This document shows, one piece after another, positions 9,063 to 17,089 of a stretch of DNA of 32,336 nt. The stretch comes from Peribacillus muralis (GTDB lineage: Bacteria; Bacillota; Bacilli; Bacillales; DSM-1321): positions 1 to 32,336 of the forward strand of contig NZ_LMBV01000021.1 of NCBI RefSeq assembly GCF_001439925.1, in the 5' to 3' direction. Within the stretch, counting starts at the first letter, position 1. The number at the start of each line of letters is the position of its first letter. The position numbers and the translations under genes are program-made. The notes beneath the pieces are model-generated. The model did not search any database. It was not told where the DNA came from and worked only from the letters and a program-made list of their open reading frames with translations.

Positions 9063-9821
9063 TTATTTTTTCTTGTTTAAGAAACGACGGACTGCAGCAT
9101 GATGTGCATCGCTTGCCCAAAGTTTAGCACATTCATGGATTTCAGCCTCCATTCTTCCTTTAAGGCCACTCTCCTGCCAATTATTGACCAATAATTTTTT
9201 ATAGGCCATCAATACCCCTGTCTCATGGCAAAGAATATCTTCTGCGAAACTTTCCCATCCTCCTTCTCCGACTATCTCATCTACGAAACCAAATCCTTGA
9301 GCTTCTTCCGCTTTAAATATGTTTGCATCCATTAGTAGCTTTAGCGCCTTTTGCGTTGGTATTTTTTCAAGTAAAAGGGAAGCGCCGCCCCAGCCTGTCG
9401 TAATACCAAGCGTACCTTGGATAAAACCTAGCTTGACCCCTTTTTTCGCTACCCTGAAATCACAAGCTGTAGCTATTTCGCAACCTCCGCCAACAGCGCT
9501 TCCATTCAGGAACGCCAATGTCGGTTTTGGAAAAACTGCAAGTGTATAAAGAATCTCGCCCATTTTCGATAACATAGTAAAGGCATCTTCTTCTGTATAT
9601 AAATCTTGAAACTCACTCAAATCCCCCCCTGAGCAGAAAGCGTCTGTTCCCGCACCTGTCAGGACGAGCATTTTAACACCGTCATCGTGGGCCGCTTCCG
9701 CCAATATGGTTTGAAGTTCGTCCATCAATTGATAATTCACTGCATTCCGTTTCTCTGGTCTATTGAATATGACCTTCATGAAACCGCGCATATCCTTCTC
9801 CACTTTAATCATTCGATTCAC
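9063..9821 (-). CDS. Enoyl-CoA hydratase/isomerase family protein
   Basis: About 252-aa crotonase-fold protein. Recognisable elements are the NRPEKRNAVNYQLMDEL start of the fold, CSGGDLSEF (oxyanion-hole strand near residue 67) and AFLNGSAVGGGCEIATACDF (second oxyanion-hole loop). The usual catalytic glutamates are not all obvious, so the actual reaction (hydratase, isomerase or other) is open. The reading frame runs back to a TTG at 9881, but that lies right beside the rpmF terminator. GTG at 9821 or ATG at 9812 give the normal family length; neither has a strong ribosome site. B. subtilis has no such gene between rpmF and ylbO, so this is an insertion relative to that order. Confidence 0.85.
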   Translation of the reverse strand: MNRMIKVEKDMRGFMKVIFNRPEKRNAVNYQLMDELQTILAEAAHDDGVKMLVLTGAGTDAFCSGGDLSEFQDLYTEEDAFTMLSKMGEILYTLAVFPKPTLAFLNGSAVGGGCEIATACDFRVAKKGVKLGFIQGTLGITTGWGGASLLLEKIPTQKALKLLMDANIFKAEEAQGFGFVDEIVGEGGWESFAEDILCHETGVLMAYKKLLVNNWQESGLKGRMEAEIHECAKLWASDAHHAAVRRFLNKKK

Positions 9822-9885
9822 GTAATCACCATCTCCACATTCTTCATCCCGGCTTTTTTTCCGAATATTCCGCGAAATCAAGTTA

Positions 9886-9917
9886 TAAAAAAAGCCCAGA
9901 GAAAATCTCTGCGCTTT
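9886..9917 (-). terminator. Terminator of the ylbN-rpmF operon
   Basis: AAAGC-C-CAGAGA and TCTCTG-C-GCTTT arms (9891-9917) pair with one C/C mismatch; a T-run follows on the minus strand (9890-9886). Confidence 0.75.
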
Positions 9918-9966
9918 GATTAGCGTGTTGCATCAAGAAAGCCAGGCTTTCAAGTAGGATCAGAAA

Positions 9967-10140
9967 TTATTTTGCGACAACTTCTTTTCCTTTATATGTT
10001 CCACATTCTTTACAAACGTGATGTGAAAGAGTCATTCCACCACAGCTTGGGCATTCTACCATACCAGGTACTTGAAGCTTGAAGTGTGTACGACGTTTTC
10101 TTTTTACAGTTTTCGACGTTCTTCTAAAAGGTACAGCCAT
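9967..10140 (-). CDS. rpmF: 50S ribosomal protein L32, zinc-binding form
   Basis: 57-aa L32, a small basic protein of the large ribosomal subunit. The N-terminus [19 protein letters not shown] is typical. Two CxxC pairs (Cys30/33 and Cys43/46) form the zinc ribbon, so this is the zinc-containing form rather than the cysteine-free one. The ATG at 10140 has a perfect AAGGAGG site 8 nt upstream; the in-frame GTG at 10149 lies too close to that site. It follows ylbN by 65 nt in the conserved DUF177-rpmF pair, and ends at a terminator. Confidence 0.96.
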   Translation of the reverse strand: MAVPFRRTSKTVKRKRRTHFKLQVPGMVECPSCGGMTLSHHVCKECGTYKGKEVVAK

Positions 10141-10205
10141 TATTCCCACCTCCTTAAAAAATATAAAAAAGCTGGAAAAATCGGATTAACGATTTTCCGT
10201 TCCAA

Positions 10206-10727
10206 TCAAGATTCTTTATTGTTGTCAAAAAAGTCGGCAAGCTTTGCAAATCTCGGATCAACCTTATGCTCATTTTCCTCTTCAGAAATAACAGCCCAGT
10301 CTTTTCCGGATTGAGGAGCAGCTTCATTGGAATCGACATCCTCACAAAAAACCTGCATCGGAATTTCTAGCAATAAATTTTCTTTAATTACCGGTATAAG
10401 GTCTACAACATCACCTTCTACAACAGTGACATCATCTCCGTAGAAATCAGAGTCCTCTGCCTTTAATAGAAAGGTTTCCTTTGTATCAATATCAATCGGA
10501 TATTTAACGTCTACCAGTGTACGGGAACAAGGTAATGTTAATTCACCTGAAAGATGCAGGTGAAAAGTAATCTCGGTCGAGCTGATATCAGCCCTTCCTG
10601 TTACTCTAATCGGAGAAACGTCGCGTATTTGCGGGTCTCTTTCTCTAATGTCTAAGACATCCACCAGTTCATCAAACCGTAAATCTTTGTCCCGAATTTT
10701 TTGAAGTTGACTAATTGTCCATTTCAA
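10206..10727 (-). CDS. ylbN: DUF177 (YceD-like) protein YlbN
   Basis: 173-aa DUF177/YceD family protein, almost always encoded just before rpmF. In plants and some bacteria the family has been linked to 23S rRNA accumulation; in Bacillus the role is not settled. The protein has the typical acidic C-terminal half and the pattern RADISSTEITFHLHLSG near residue 45, but lacks the CxnC pair present in some members (only isolated cysteines are seen). The start is TTG at 10727 with GAGGTGA 6 nt upstream. A consensus sigma A promoter (10756-10784) drives ylbN-rpmF. Confidence 0.88.
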   Translation of the reverse strand: MKWTISQLQKIRDKDLRFDELVDVLDIRERDPQIRDVSPIRVTGRADISSTEITFHLHLSGELTLPCSRTLVDVKYPIDIDTKETFLLKAEDSDFYGDDVTVVEGDVVDLIPVIKENLLLEIPMQVFCEDVDSNEAAPQSGKDWAVISEEENEHKVDPRFAKLADFFDNNKES

Positions 10728-10755
10728 ATGAAATCACCTCAAGGCAACAAAAATA

Positions 10756-10784
10756 ATTATAGCTTTCAATTATAAGTTTGTCAA
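10756..10784 (-). promoter_or_regulatory. Consensus sigma A promoter for ylbN-rpmF
   Basis: On the minus strand TTGACA (10784-10779), a 17-nt spacer and TATAAT (10761-10756) match the consensus at all 12 positions. The start of ylbN is about 29 nt past the -10. Confidence 0.85.
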
Positions 10785-10806
10785 TATTTTTTCTTTACAC
10801 TATAAT
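10778..10806 (+). promoter_or_regulatory. Sigma A promoter for tmcAL
   Basis: TTGTCA (10778-10783), a 17-nt spacer and TATAAT (10801-10806) match 11 of 12 consensus positions. The -35 occupies the same bases as the -35 of the ylbN promoter on the other strand. The leader to tmcAL would be about 120 nt. Confidence 0.75.
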
Positions 10807-10933
10807 GTAGTCATCCTAACTGATTATCCAACGTTGAAACAAAAAATCATGACGAAACATTATAGAGTTTTACTTGAAATACTATTTTAGCACTAAGTTG
10901 AAAAAATACAAAGTTTTTCTCTGAGGTGAACGA

Positions 10934-12145
10934 ATGAAGGCTTGCGGTTTAGTAGTCGAATATAACCCTTTTCATAACGGACATGTTTTACATGCAAGAA
11001 AAAGTAGAGAAAAAACCGGGGCGGATATCGTGGTCGCAGTCATGAGCGGGCCCTTTTTACAGCGAGGAGAGCCTGCTTTAGTCAGTAAATGGACACGTGC
11101 TGCCATGGCCCTGCAAGGCGGCATCGACCTTGTCATCGAGCTTCCTTACGCTTTTGCAACACAAAAGGCGGAGATTTTCGCAAAAGGCTCCATCTCCCTT
11201 TTGGAGTACCTTGGCTGCGACTCTTTTTGCTTTGGGAGTGAGGACGGGAGAATTGAACCGTTCATCACCGCGAATAACGTTATTTCAGATCAATCGGCAG
11301 CATTCGATGCCGCGGTCAAATCGGCCATGGATGCCGGGAATAGCTATCCTGCAAGTGCTGCCCAGGCTTATCAAGCGATCATTAAAAATGAAGGGGCCCT
11401 GGATTTGACGAAGCCCAATAACATCCTTGGAAAGGAATATGTAAGTGCTGCCCTTACTAACGGTTTTTCGATCCGCCCCTATACGATCAAAAGAGTGGCT
11501 GCCGGATACCATGATACTGATTTATCGAATGATTCCATTGCCAGCGCGACAGGAATCCGTAAAGCCATCCATGAAGAACAGGGCAAAAGTTTGGATTCCG
11601 TTTCTAGCTACATTCCCAAACCGACGAGAATTGGCCTTGAGCAATACCTATCCAGCTACCGCTCCTTGCATGATTGGGAAATGTATTGGCCCTTGTTGAA
11701 GTACCGGATCCTATCTTCTTCATTAAGCGAATTGGCAGCGGTTTATGAAATCGAGGAAGGGATAGAGCACCGAATCCAGCAGATGGCTAAAACCGCTGCG
11801 ACCTTTTCACAATTCATGACGGCGCTGAAAACAAAACGCTATACATGGACAAGGCTCCAGCGGATGTGCGTCCACATATTGACCCATACTTCCAAGGAAC
11901 AAATGGCAAATACTCACCTCCCGGCCTATATCAGACTCCTTGGCATGAATAACAAGGGACGGGAATATTTGCACACCGTCAAGAAAGACTTACCGCTCCC
12001 GCTCATATCCAAATTGTCTGCCTTTCAAAAGCAGGACATCGAAATGGACATAAGAGCCGCACAGGTTTATGCACTTGGCTTATCCGAGTCGGACCAAGCT
12101 TCCCTGATGAAACGGGAATATGCAGCGCCCATCATCACTAAATGA
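10934..12145 (+). CDS. tmcAL: tRNA(Met) cytidine acetate ligase TmcAL (YlbM)
   Basis: 403-aa enzyme that makes N4-acetylcytidine at the wobble base of elongator tRNA-Met, using acetate and ATP. The N-terminal nucleotidyltransferase-like domain begins VVEYNPFHNGH, where HNGH is the HxGH adenylate motif, followed by VMSGPFLQRGEPA. The C-terminal half is helical and basic, as expected for tRNA binding. Length is near the B. subtilis protein. The ATG has GAGGTGA 4 nt upstream. It is divergent from ylbN and convergent with ddcP, with which it shares a terminator. Confidence 0.93.
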   Translation: MKACGLVVEYNPFHNGHVLHARKSREKTGADIVVAVMSGPFLQRGEPALVSKWTRAAMALQGGIDLVIELPYAFATQKAEIFAKGSISLLEYLGCDSFCFGSEDGRIEPFITANNVISDQSAAFDAAVKSAMDAGNSYPASAAQAYQAIIKNEGALDLTKPNNILGKEYVSAALTNGFSIRPYTIKRVAAGYHDTDLSNDSIASATGIRKAIHEEQGKSLDSVSSYIPKPTRIGLEQYLSSYRSLHDWEMYWPLLKYRILSSSLSELAAVYEIEEGIEHRIQQMAKTAATFSQFMTALKTKRYTWTRLQRMCVHILTHTSKEQMANTHLPAYIRLLGMNNKGREYLHTVKKDLPLPLISKLSAFQKQDIEMDIRAAQVYALGLSESDQASLMKREYAAPIITK

Positions 12146-12161
12146 AAACGGATTTCATGAC

Positions 12162-12200
12162 AAAAAAAGCGCAGACAGATTACCTGCCTGCGCTTTTTTT
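12162..12200. terminator. Bidirectional terminator, tmcAL / ddcP
   Basis: A-run, AGCGCAG-A-CAG, 5-nt loop, CTG-C-CTGCGCT and T-run: a long stem with one mismatch and U-tracts in both directions between convergent genes. Its end touches the ddcP stop. Confidence 0.85.
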
Positions 12201-13225
12201 CATTTTTCTTTTCCCTTTAACTTATTTAAATAAGCTACTGCATCATCAAAGTTATCGATTGGAACAATCTTCATCTCAGTACCGATATCCTTCGCCGCTA
12301 TAAGTGCATCTTCATAGTTCGAGCCCGCTGCTCCGTTTTCGTTTGGGGCGAAGAAAATTTCCGCTCCAGATTTATCAGCGGCTACTATCTTCTGTTGAAT
12401 CCCGCCAATTGGCCCGACTGTCCCATCATCCGACATCGTTCCAGTACCCGCTATATTGTAACCTTTCGTTAAATCGCCTTCTTTCAATTGATTATAAATC
12501 TCCAAAGAAAACATAAGTCCAGCAGAAGGACCGCCTATCTGTTCCGAATCAATGGAAATGGCCGGCTTTGTTGTCACTTTTCGATTGTCATCAAGTGAGA
12601 TGCCTATGCCCACCCTATTCGGGTCATCTTTAAAAGGCTGTAAAGGTAAAACGGCGGTTTTCTCCGTCTCCTCCCGCTTATACGTCAATTCAACCTTATC
12701 TCCAGCTTTCTTTCCATTAATGTAGCCCATGAATTCTTGTGCAGACTTGAATTTAAGATTATCGACCTGTATGATTTGGTCGCCCGCTTTCAATTCTTTT
12801 GCAGCTGGCATACCCTTAAGCACGTCCAAAACATATACGCCCAAATATTCATAATCGACTTCTTTCCCTGCTTTTTCATAGGCTATCTGAATGGCATTGT
12901 TTTTCGAACCATCCATTAAGTGCAATTGCCTAATATTATATTCTTCATCCGTTTCATCTTCACTCCTGATTGCGGTTTCAGGATAAAGCTCCTGATATTT
13001 GCTCCACTTTGCCAGCAGATAGGAATAAATATTGGCCCGGCCCATCCTAACGGTCGTCAACATAAAACTCCCTTTCGCTTCATCCCCGCCTGAAACCTCA
13101 ATAATCGGCTCCAATTCTTTTGCCATTCCTGGTTTAGATACATAAAAGGGTAGGGAATAAAGTGCTGATGCTATGAGAATGATAGCAACCACCAGGAAAG
13201 TGCGTACATAGATTTTACGGTTCAT
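12200..13225 (-). CDS. ddcP: DNA damage checkpoint recovery protease DdcP (YlbL)
   Basis: 341-aa membrane-anchored PDZ and Lon-type (S16) serine protease. In B. subtilis YlbL (DdcP) degrades the SOS division inhibitor YneA so that division resumes after repair. Seen are an N-terminal membrane anchor (about residues 9-27), a PDZ domain in the middle (GMPAAKELKAGDQIIQVDN), and the C-terminal protease domain with the serine in GGPSAG and the partner lysine in VGPIGGIQQKIVAA. I chose the ATG at 13225 over the longer frame (13300) because AAGGAG lies 10 nt upstream and the length then equals B. subtilis YlbL. It overlaps the end of ylbK by 11 nt, so the two are probably coupled. Confidence 0.92.
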   Translation of the reverse strand: MNRKIYVRTFLVVAIILIASALYSLPFYVSKPGMAKELEPIIEVSGGDEAKGSFMLTTVRMGRANIYSYLLAKWSKYQELYPETAIRSEDETDEEYNIRQLHLMDGSKNNAIQIAYEKAGKEVDYEYLGVYVLDVLKGMPAAKELKAGDQIIQVDNLKFKSAQEFMGYINGKKAGDKVELTYKREETEKTAVLPLQPFKDDPNRVGIGISLDDNRKVTTKPAISIDSEQIGGPSAGLMFSLEIYNQLKEGDLTKGYNIAGTGTMSDDGTVGPIGGIQQKIVAADKSGAEIFFAPNENGAAGSNYEDALIAAKDIGTEMKIVPIDNFDDAVAYLNKLKGKEK

Positions 13226-14012
13226 CTTCAAAAGACTCCTTCCAAGTAACAATGCTTTGCTTAATTTGATCGATCTTTCCTCTTGCTGCTTCTTCTCCAA
13301 TACTAATTATTTCCTGTACGTTTGTAAATGATTTCGAGCTGTATTTCTCGACCCTTGGGCGTATCATGACGTCTGAAGCAAACTCCCTGCTTTTAACAAG
13401 CTCCATTTGCAGGATATCGAGACTTTGCATGATAACATCGTATATGGAGTTTATTTCCATATCTTGTTTCACATGGGCGACGTCCACGCCGATTATGATG
13501 TCTGCCCCCATCTCCTTCACGACAGAAACAGGAACCCTGTCAACAACCCCGCCATCAACAAGCAGTCGCTTTCCTATTTTTTCAGGTGTGAATATCCCGG
13601 GAATTGAGATACTTGCCCTGACTGCAGGAGCGATGGGGCCTTGCCGAAAAATGACCTTATCCCCCGTTTTTAAATCAGTGGCGACAACAGCCACAGGAAT
13701 ATCGAGTTCTTCGAAATTCTTTCCATATGTAAATACCCTGATTAAATCCTTTGTTCGTTTACCGGAAATGAAGCCCATTTTAGGTATCGTGAAATCCAAA
13801 TAGTACTTTCGTTTAAAAGCACGGGACAGCTTATACAGCCGTTCAATGTCCGATCCCGCTCCATAAAAGGCTGCTACCATCGCGCCCATGCTGCTACCGG
13901 CAATCATGTCGATTGGAATTCCTTCTTGCTGCAATACCTTTATCACTCCAATATGCGCAAACCCCCTCGCACCTCCCGACCCAAGTGCAAGCCCGACCTT
14001 TGGTTCCGACAA
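13215..14012 (-). CDS. ylbK: Patatin-like phospholipase family protein YlbK
   Basis: About 265-aa patatin/RssA-type protein, predicted serine acyl hydrolase. The nucleophile elbow GSSMG (Ser41), the oxyanion loop GSGGARGFAHIG (from residue 11) and the DGG motif with the catalytic Asp (LLVDGGVVDRVPV) are all present, so the Ser-Asp dyad is intact. The physiological lipid is unknown. The TTG at 14012 has a GGGGGG site 6 nt upstream and fits the usual MSxPKxGLALGSGG start; a TTG at 14057 would add 15 residues without a good site. It is upstream of and overlapping ddcP. Confidence 0.9.
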   Translation of the reverse strand: MSEPKVGLALGSGGARGFAHIGVIKVLQQEGIPIDMIAGSSMGAMVAAFYGAGSDIERLYKLSRAFKRKYYLDFTIPKMGFISGKRTKDLIRVFTYGKNFEELDIPVAVVATDLKTGDKVIFRQGPIAPAVRASISIPGIFTPEKIGKRLLVDGGVVDRVPVSVVKEMGADIIIGVDVAHVKQDMEINSIYDVIMQSLDILQMELVKSREFASDVMIRPRVEKYSSKSFTNVQEIISIGEEAARGKIDQIKQSIVTWKESFEDEP

Positions 14013-14205
14013 AGATATCCCCCCTGTTGAAAAATATTGAAAATACGACTCATTCAAAGTTATGGTCTTAAACGGATTTATAGAAGCATATTATTTATAT
14101 TGACAGTGGAACAAGCCAGGCGGAGAAATGTATATTCCGTGTGGTTTAATGAATGGGGTAAATGATTTTTAATTGGACATGTGCTAACACTCGTTACATC
14201 CTGCC

Positions 14206-14227
14206 CCTTCTTTTCGAGAAAAGAAGG
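14206..14227. repeat. Perfect palindrome upstream of ylbJ
   Basis: CCTTCTTTTC (14206-14215) and GAAAAGAAGG (14218-14227) pair perfectly with a 2-nt centre. It lies in the 279-bp ylbK/ylbJ divergent gap, about 65 nt before ylbJ. Only a weak T-rich stretch follows, so it may be an operator or a hairpin. I see no sure promoter in this gap. Confidence 0.5.
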
Positions 14228-14291
14228 TCATATTTTATTATATACGAAACGGACTGCCCTTATTTAGTAACCTTTCAAAGGAGGCTGAATT

Positions 14292-15509
14292 TTGCTTAAA
14301 TCAAAATTGAAAACTGTACTGTTGGCCACCTTCGTCACGATGATGGCAGCTGGCTTGATCATTTTCCCCCAAGAATCCTTTGAAGCTTCCACAGGTGGGC
14401 TGGATATGTGGTGGAAAATTGTTTTCCCTTCTCTTCTACCATTCTTGATTTTCTCGGAGCTATTGATCAGTTTTGGGGTGGTAAGGTTTATCGGGGTCAT
14501 GCTCGAACCATTCATGCGCCCTTTATTCCGTGTACCCGGGGTGGGCGGGTTTGTCTGGGCGATGGGACTTGCATCTGGGTTTCCTGCTGGTGCGAAGTTC
14601 ACGGTACGGCTTCGCCAAGAGGAACAATTGACGCGCATTGAAGCTGAAAGGCTCGTTTGTTTCACTAATTCATCCAATCCTTTGTTTCTATTCGTTGCCG
14701 TTGCCGTGGGATTTTTCCACAATCCTCATTTAGGGATCATCCTTGCACTCTCCCACTACCTAGGCAACTTTTGTGTCGGCATCATCATGCGTTTTTACCG
14801 GCGGAAAGAGGAGAAAACCGATTTAAAATCCATAACCAAGCTCCCCTCACTTAGACAAGCCTTTAACCAGATGCACCGAACCCGCATTAAGGAAACAAGG
14901 CCGTTTGGGAGTTTGTTAGGAGATGCAGTACTCTCATCCATTCAAACCCTATTAATGATCGGGGGATTCATCATCCTTTTTTCCGTAGTCAACAAGCTTC
15001 TATTTCACATGAATATTACCGGACTGCTCGCATCAATCGTCTCAGGGATTCTACATATTATTAATTTCCCGGAATCCTTAAGTCCCCCGTTCATCTCAGG
15101 AATGTTCGAAATGACACTTGGTTCGAAGTTGACCAGTGCTGTAGAAAATGCGAGTCTTTTCCAGCAGACTGTGATGACTAGTTTCATCTTGGCTTTCAAC
15201 GGGTTCAGCATCCAGGCTCAAGTTGCCAGTTTTTTAGCGTCAACTGACATTCGTTTCTTGCCGTTTTTCATTGCGAGAATAGCGCATGGTTTTCTGGCAT
15301 CGATAATCACCGTTTTACTTTGGGTACCATTCTATAGCGGCAATAAAGATAGCGGCAACCCGGTACATGCTTTTCCAGTTGGCGCGACAGGCGAACAGGC
15401 AAGCTCACTTTACCAGCATATGATTGACTTCGGTCCCTTCCTCACCCTCATGTTTCTCGTCCTTTATATCATCATTTTCGCAAAAAGATTATTCAAAGGA
15501 CTATCTTAA
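14292..15509 (+). CDS. ylbJ: Sporulation integral membrane protein YlbJ
   Basis: 405-aa multi-pass membrane protein of the nucleoside-recognition (Gate) type. In B. subtilis ylbJ is a sigma E gene needed for heat-resistant spores. Around eight to ten hydrophobic segments are visible, with the conserved WWKIVFPSLLPFLIFSELL near residue 40 and MGLASGFPAGAKFT near 95. A hydrophilic loop (about 170-205) splits the two Gate halves. The start is TTG at 14292 with an excellent AAAGGAGG site 7 nt upstream. It is monocistronic and convergent with coaD. Confidence 0.9.
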   Translation: MLKSKLKTVLLATFVTMMAAGLIIFPQESFEASTGGLDMWWKIVFPSLLPFLIFSELLISFGVVRFIGVMLEPFMRPLFRVPGVGGFVWAMGLASGFPAGAKFTVRLRQEEQLTRIEAERLVCFTNSSNPLFLFVAVAVGFFHNPHLGIILALSHYLGNFCVGIIMRFYRRKEEKTDLKSITKLPSLRQAFNQMHRTRIKETRPFGSLLGDAVLSSIQTLLMIGGFIILFSVVNKLLFHMNITGLLASIVSGILHIINFPESLSPPFISGMFEMTLGSKLTSAVENASLFQQTVMTSFILAFNGFSIQAQVASFLASTDIRFLPFFIARIAHGFLASIITVLLWVPFYSGNKDSGNPVHAFPVGATGEQASSLYQHMIDFGPFLTLMFLVLYIIIFAKRLFKGLS

Positions 15510-15511
15510 AC

Positions 15512-15555
15512 AAAAAAAAGAGCATTGCGCGTATGCACTGCAATGCTCTTTTTTC
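15512..15555. terminator. Bidirectional terminator, ylbJ / coaD
   Basis: Arms AAAAAAGAGCATTGC and GCAATGCTCTTTTTT are perfect and enclose an 11-nt loop, with A/T runs giving a U-tract in both directions. Confidence 0.9.
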
Positions 15556-15560
15556 TATTA

Positions 15561-16046
<486 letters not shown>

Positions 16047-16622
16047 TCATAGTTCCCCCTGTTCTTGTGCGTTTCCCCATTGATAAATCGTAACAGCGAT
16101 GACGCCATACACTTCTTTTCGCTTAATGGTAAAGCCGCCAACACTTTCCGGCAATGTAACATCATGACCATGCTCACAAACAATATATCCAATATCGCTC
16201 AACAAACGGTATTTATGTATTTCTTCTAACATATCCACAAGTTTTTGTTTCTTATACGGCGGATCAAGAAAAATTAACTCAAACGCCATTTCCCTTTTAA
16301 CTAACGCTTTCAAAGCACGCTCTGAATCATTTTTATAAACTTCTGCACGGTCTGTAAAGTTACATAGTTCCAAGTTGGACTTAACCGTCTGATTTGCTTT
16401 AAAGTCGCGATCGACAAATATGGCCTTATCCATGCCCCTGCTTAACGCTTCAATTCCGAGGCCGCCACTACCTGCAAACAAATCGAGGACTTGCCCTCCT
16501 TCGAAATAAGGTCCAATCATATTAAAAATGGATTCCTTTACTTTATCCGTAGTCGGCCGTGTTCCTGTACCCGGTACAGCCTTAAGTGGTCTTCCTTTAC
16601 AACTTCCGGAAACGACCCTCAT
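16047..16622 (-). CDS. rsmD: 16S rRNA m2G966 methyltransferase RsmD (YlbH)
   Basis: About 191-aa SAM-dependent methyltransferase that modifies G966 of 16S rRNA. The SAM loop VLDLFAGSGGLGIEALSRG (near residue 45) and the catalytic LDPPYKK (near 118) are intact, and TRPTTDKVKESIFNMI is the conserved start region. ATGs at 16622 and 16625 and a GTG at 16634 are possible starts; the family usually begins MRVVSGxxKG, so I use 16622. The ribosome site is only a weak GGTGAG. It is directly coupled to coaD. Confidence 0.93.
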   Translation of the reverse strand: MRVVSGSCKGRPLKAVPGTGTRPTTDKVKESIFNMIGPYFEGGQVLDLFAGSGGLGIEALSRGMDKAIFVDRDFKANQTVKSNLELCNFTDRAEVYKNDSERALKALVKREMAFELIFLDPPYKKQKLVDMLEEIHKYRLLSDIGYIVCEHGHDVTLPESVGGFTIKRKEVYGVIAVTIYQWGNAQEQGEL

Positions 16623-16639
16623 CATTCTCACCACATTTT

Positions 16640-16668
16640 TTGACAGATTTCTGTTACTTTCCTATCCT
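16640..16668 (+). promoter_or_regulatory. Candidate promoter of an unexplained plus-strand transcript
   Basis: TTGACA (16640-16645), exactly 17 nt, then TATCCT (16663-16668): a perfect -35 and a 4/6 -10 on the plus strand, pointing away from rsmD. No plus-strand gene follows before the terminator at 16946-16975. Confidence 0.35.
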
Positions 16669-16741
16669 AACATATTCGAAAAAGCAAGCCAATATTTAAT
16701 GCAATTCCTTCATCATGAGGTAAGCACCCGCTTATGATTTC

Positions 16742-16882
16742 CTATGAAGGACGGAGGACATTCATTCTTTTTACAAATCTCATTCCTTTTGAATAAGATG
16801 ACAGTTTTTGGCCATAATATGAATAACAACATTCCTTTTTAGGTGTTGTTGCCAACCGCGGAGAAGGCTTACGTTTCCCCAT
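16742..16882 (-). CDS. Small basic protein, not recognised
   Basis: 46-aa ORF that I do not recognise. It starts MGKRKPSP, is rich in Lys/Arg, Ser and Tyr, and has adjacent cysteines in KKECCYSYYG; no membrane segment or signal peptide. The ATG at 16882 has a very good GGAGGA ribosome site 7 nt upstream, which is the main evidence for translation. An in-frame ATG at 16927 has no such site. It lies upstream of rsmD on the same strand, about 120 nt away, and could be its first operon partner. Confidence 0.5.
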   Translation of the reverse strand: MGKRKPSPRLATTPKKECCYSYYGQKLSSYSKGMRFVKRMNVLRPS

Positions 16883-16945
16883 AAGTTCTTCCTCCGGTTT
16901 CTCCTCTCCCTTTGCCTTCTGGTCCATAAGTTAGACATAGAAGGA

Positions 16946-16975
16946 CCCTGCAAACATTTTGCAGGGCTTTTTTTT
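16946..16975 (+). terminator. Plus-strand terminator without a plus-strand gene
   Basis: CCCTGCAAA (16946-16954), a 3-nt loop, TTTGCAGGG (16958-16966) and eight T: a strong one-way terminator for plus-strand RNA. The minus side has no T-run. Nothing coding lies upstream on the plus strand. The remainder of the gap 16976-17089 shows no clear element. Confidence 0.8.
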
Positions 16976-17089
16976 ATGTACCGCTTAAACCAATCATCTC
17001 TTGTCATGATTCAACCATGAAGTTGTCCTTCTCTTTTATGGGGGAAAATGATAAAGTAATGAATAATAAGTTAGTTAGGAGAGGTTTAA

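Noticed and set aside
13366..13803. 145-aa plus-strand ORF opposite ylbK
   Set aside because: Ser/Thr-rich shadow of an intact patatin gene, with no ribosome site.
14058..14291. Sigma E promoter for ylbJ
   Set aside because: TCATATT and GCATATT look like sigma E -35 boxes, but no CATACAnT-like -10 lies at the proper distance from either.
14264..14722. 152-aa minus-strand ORF opposite ylbJ
   Set aside because: Low-complexity Asn/Thr/Ser composition and antisense to a gene with a perfect ribosome site.
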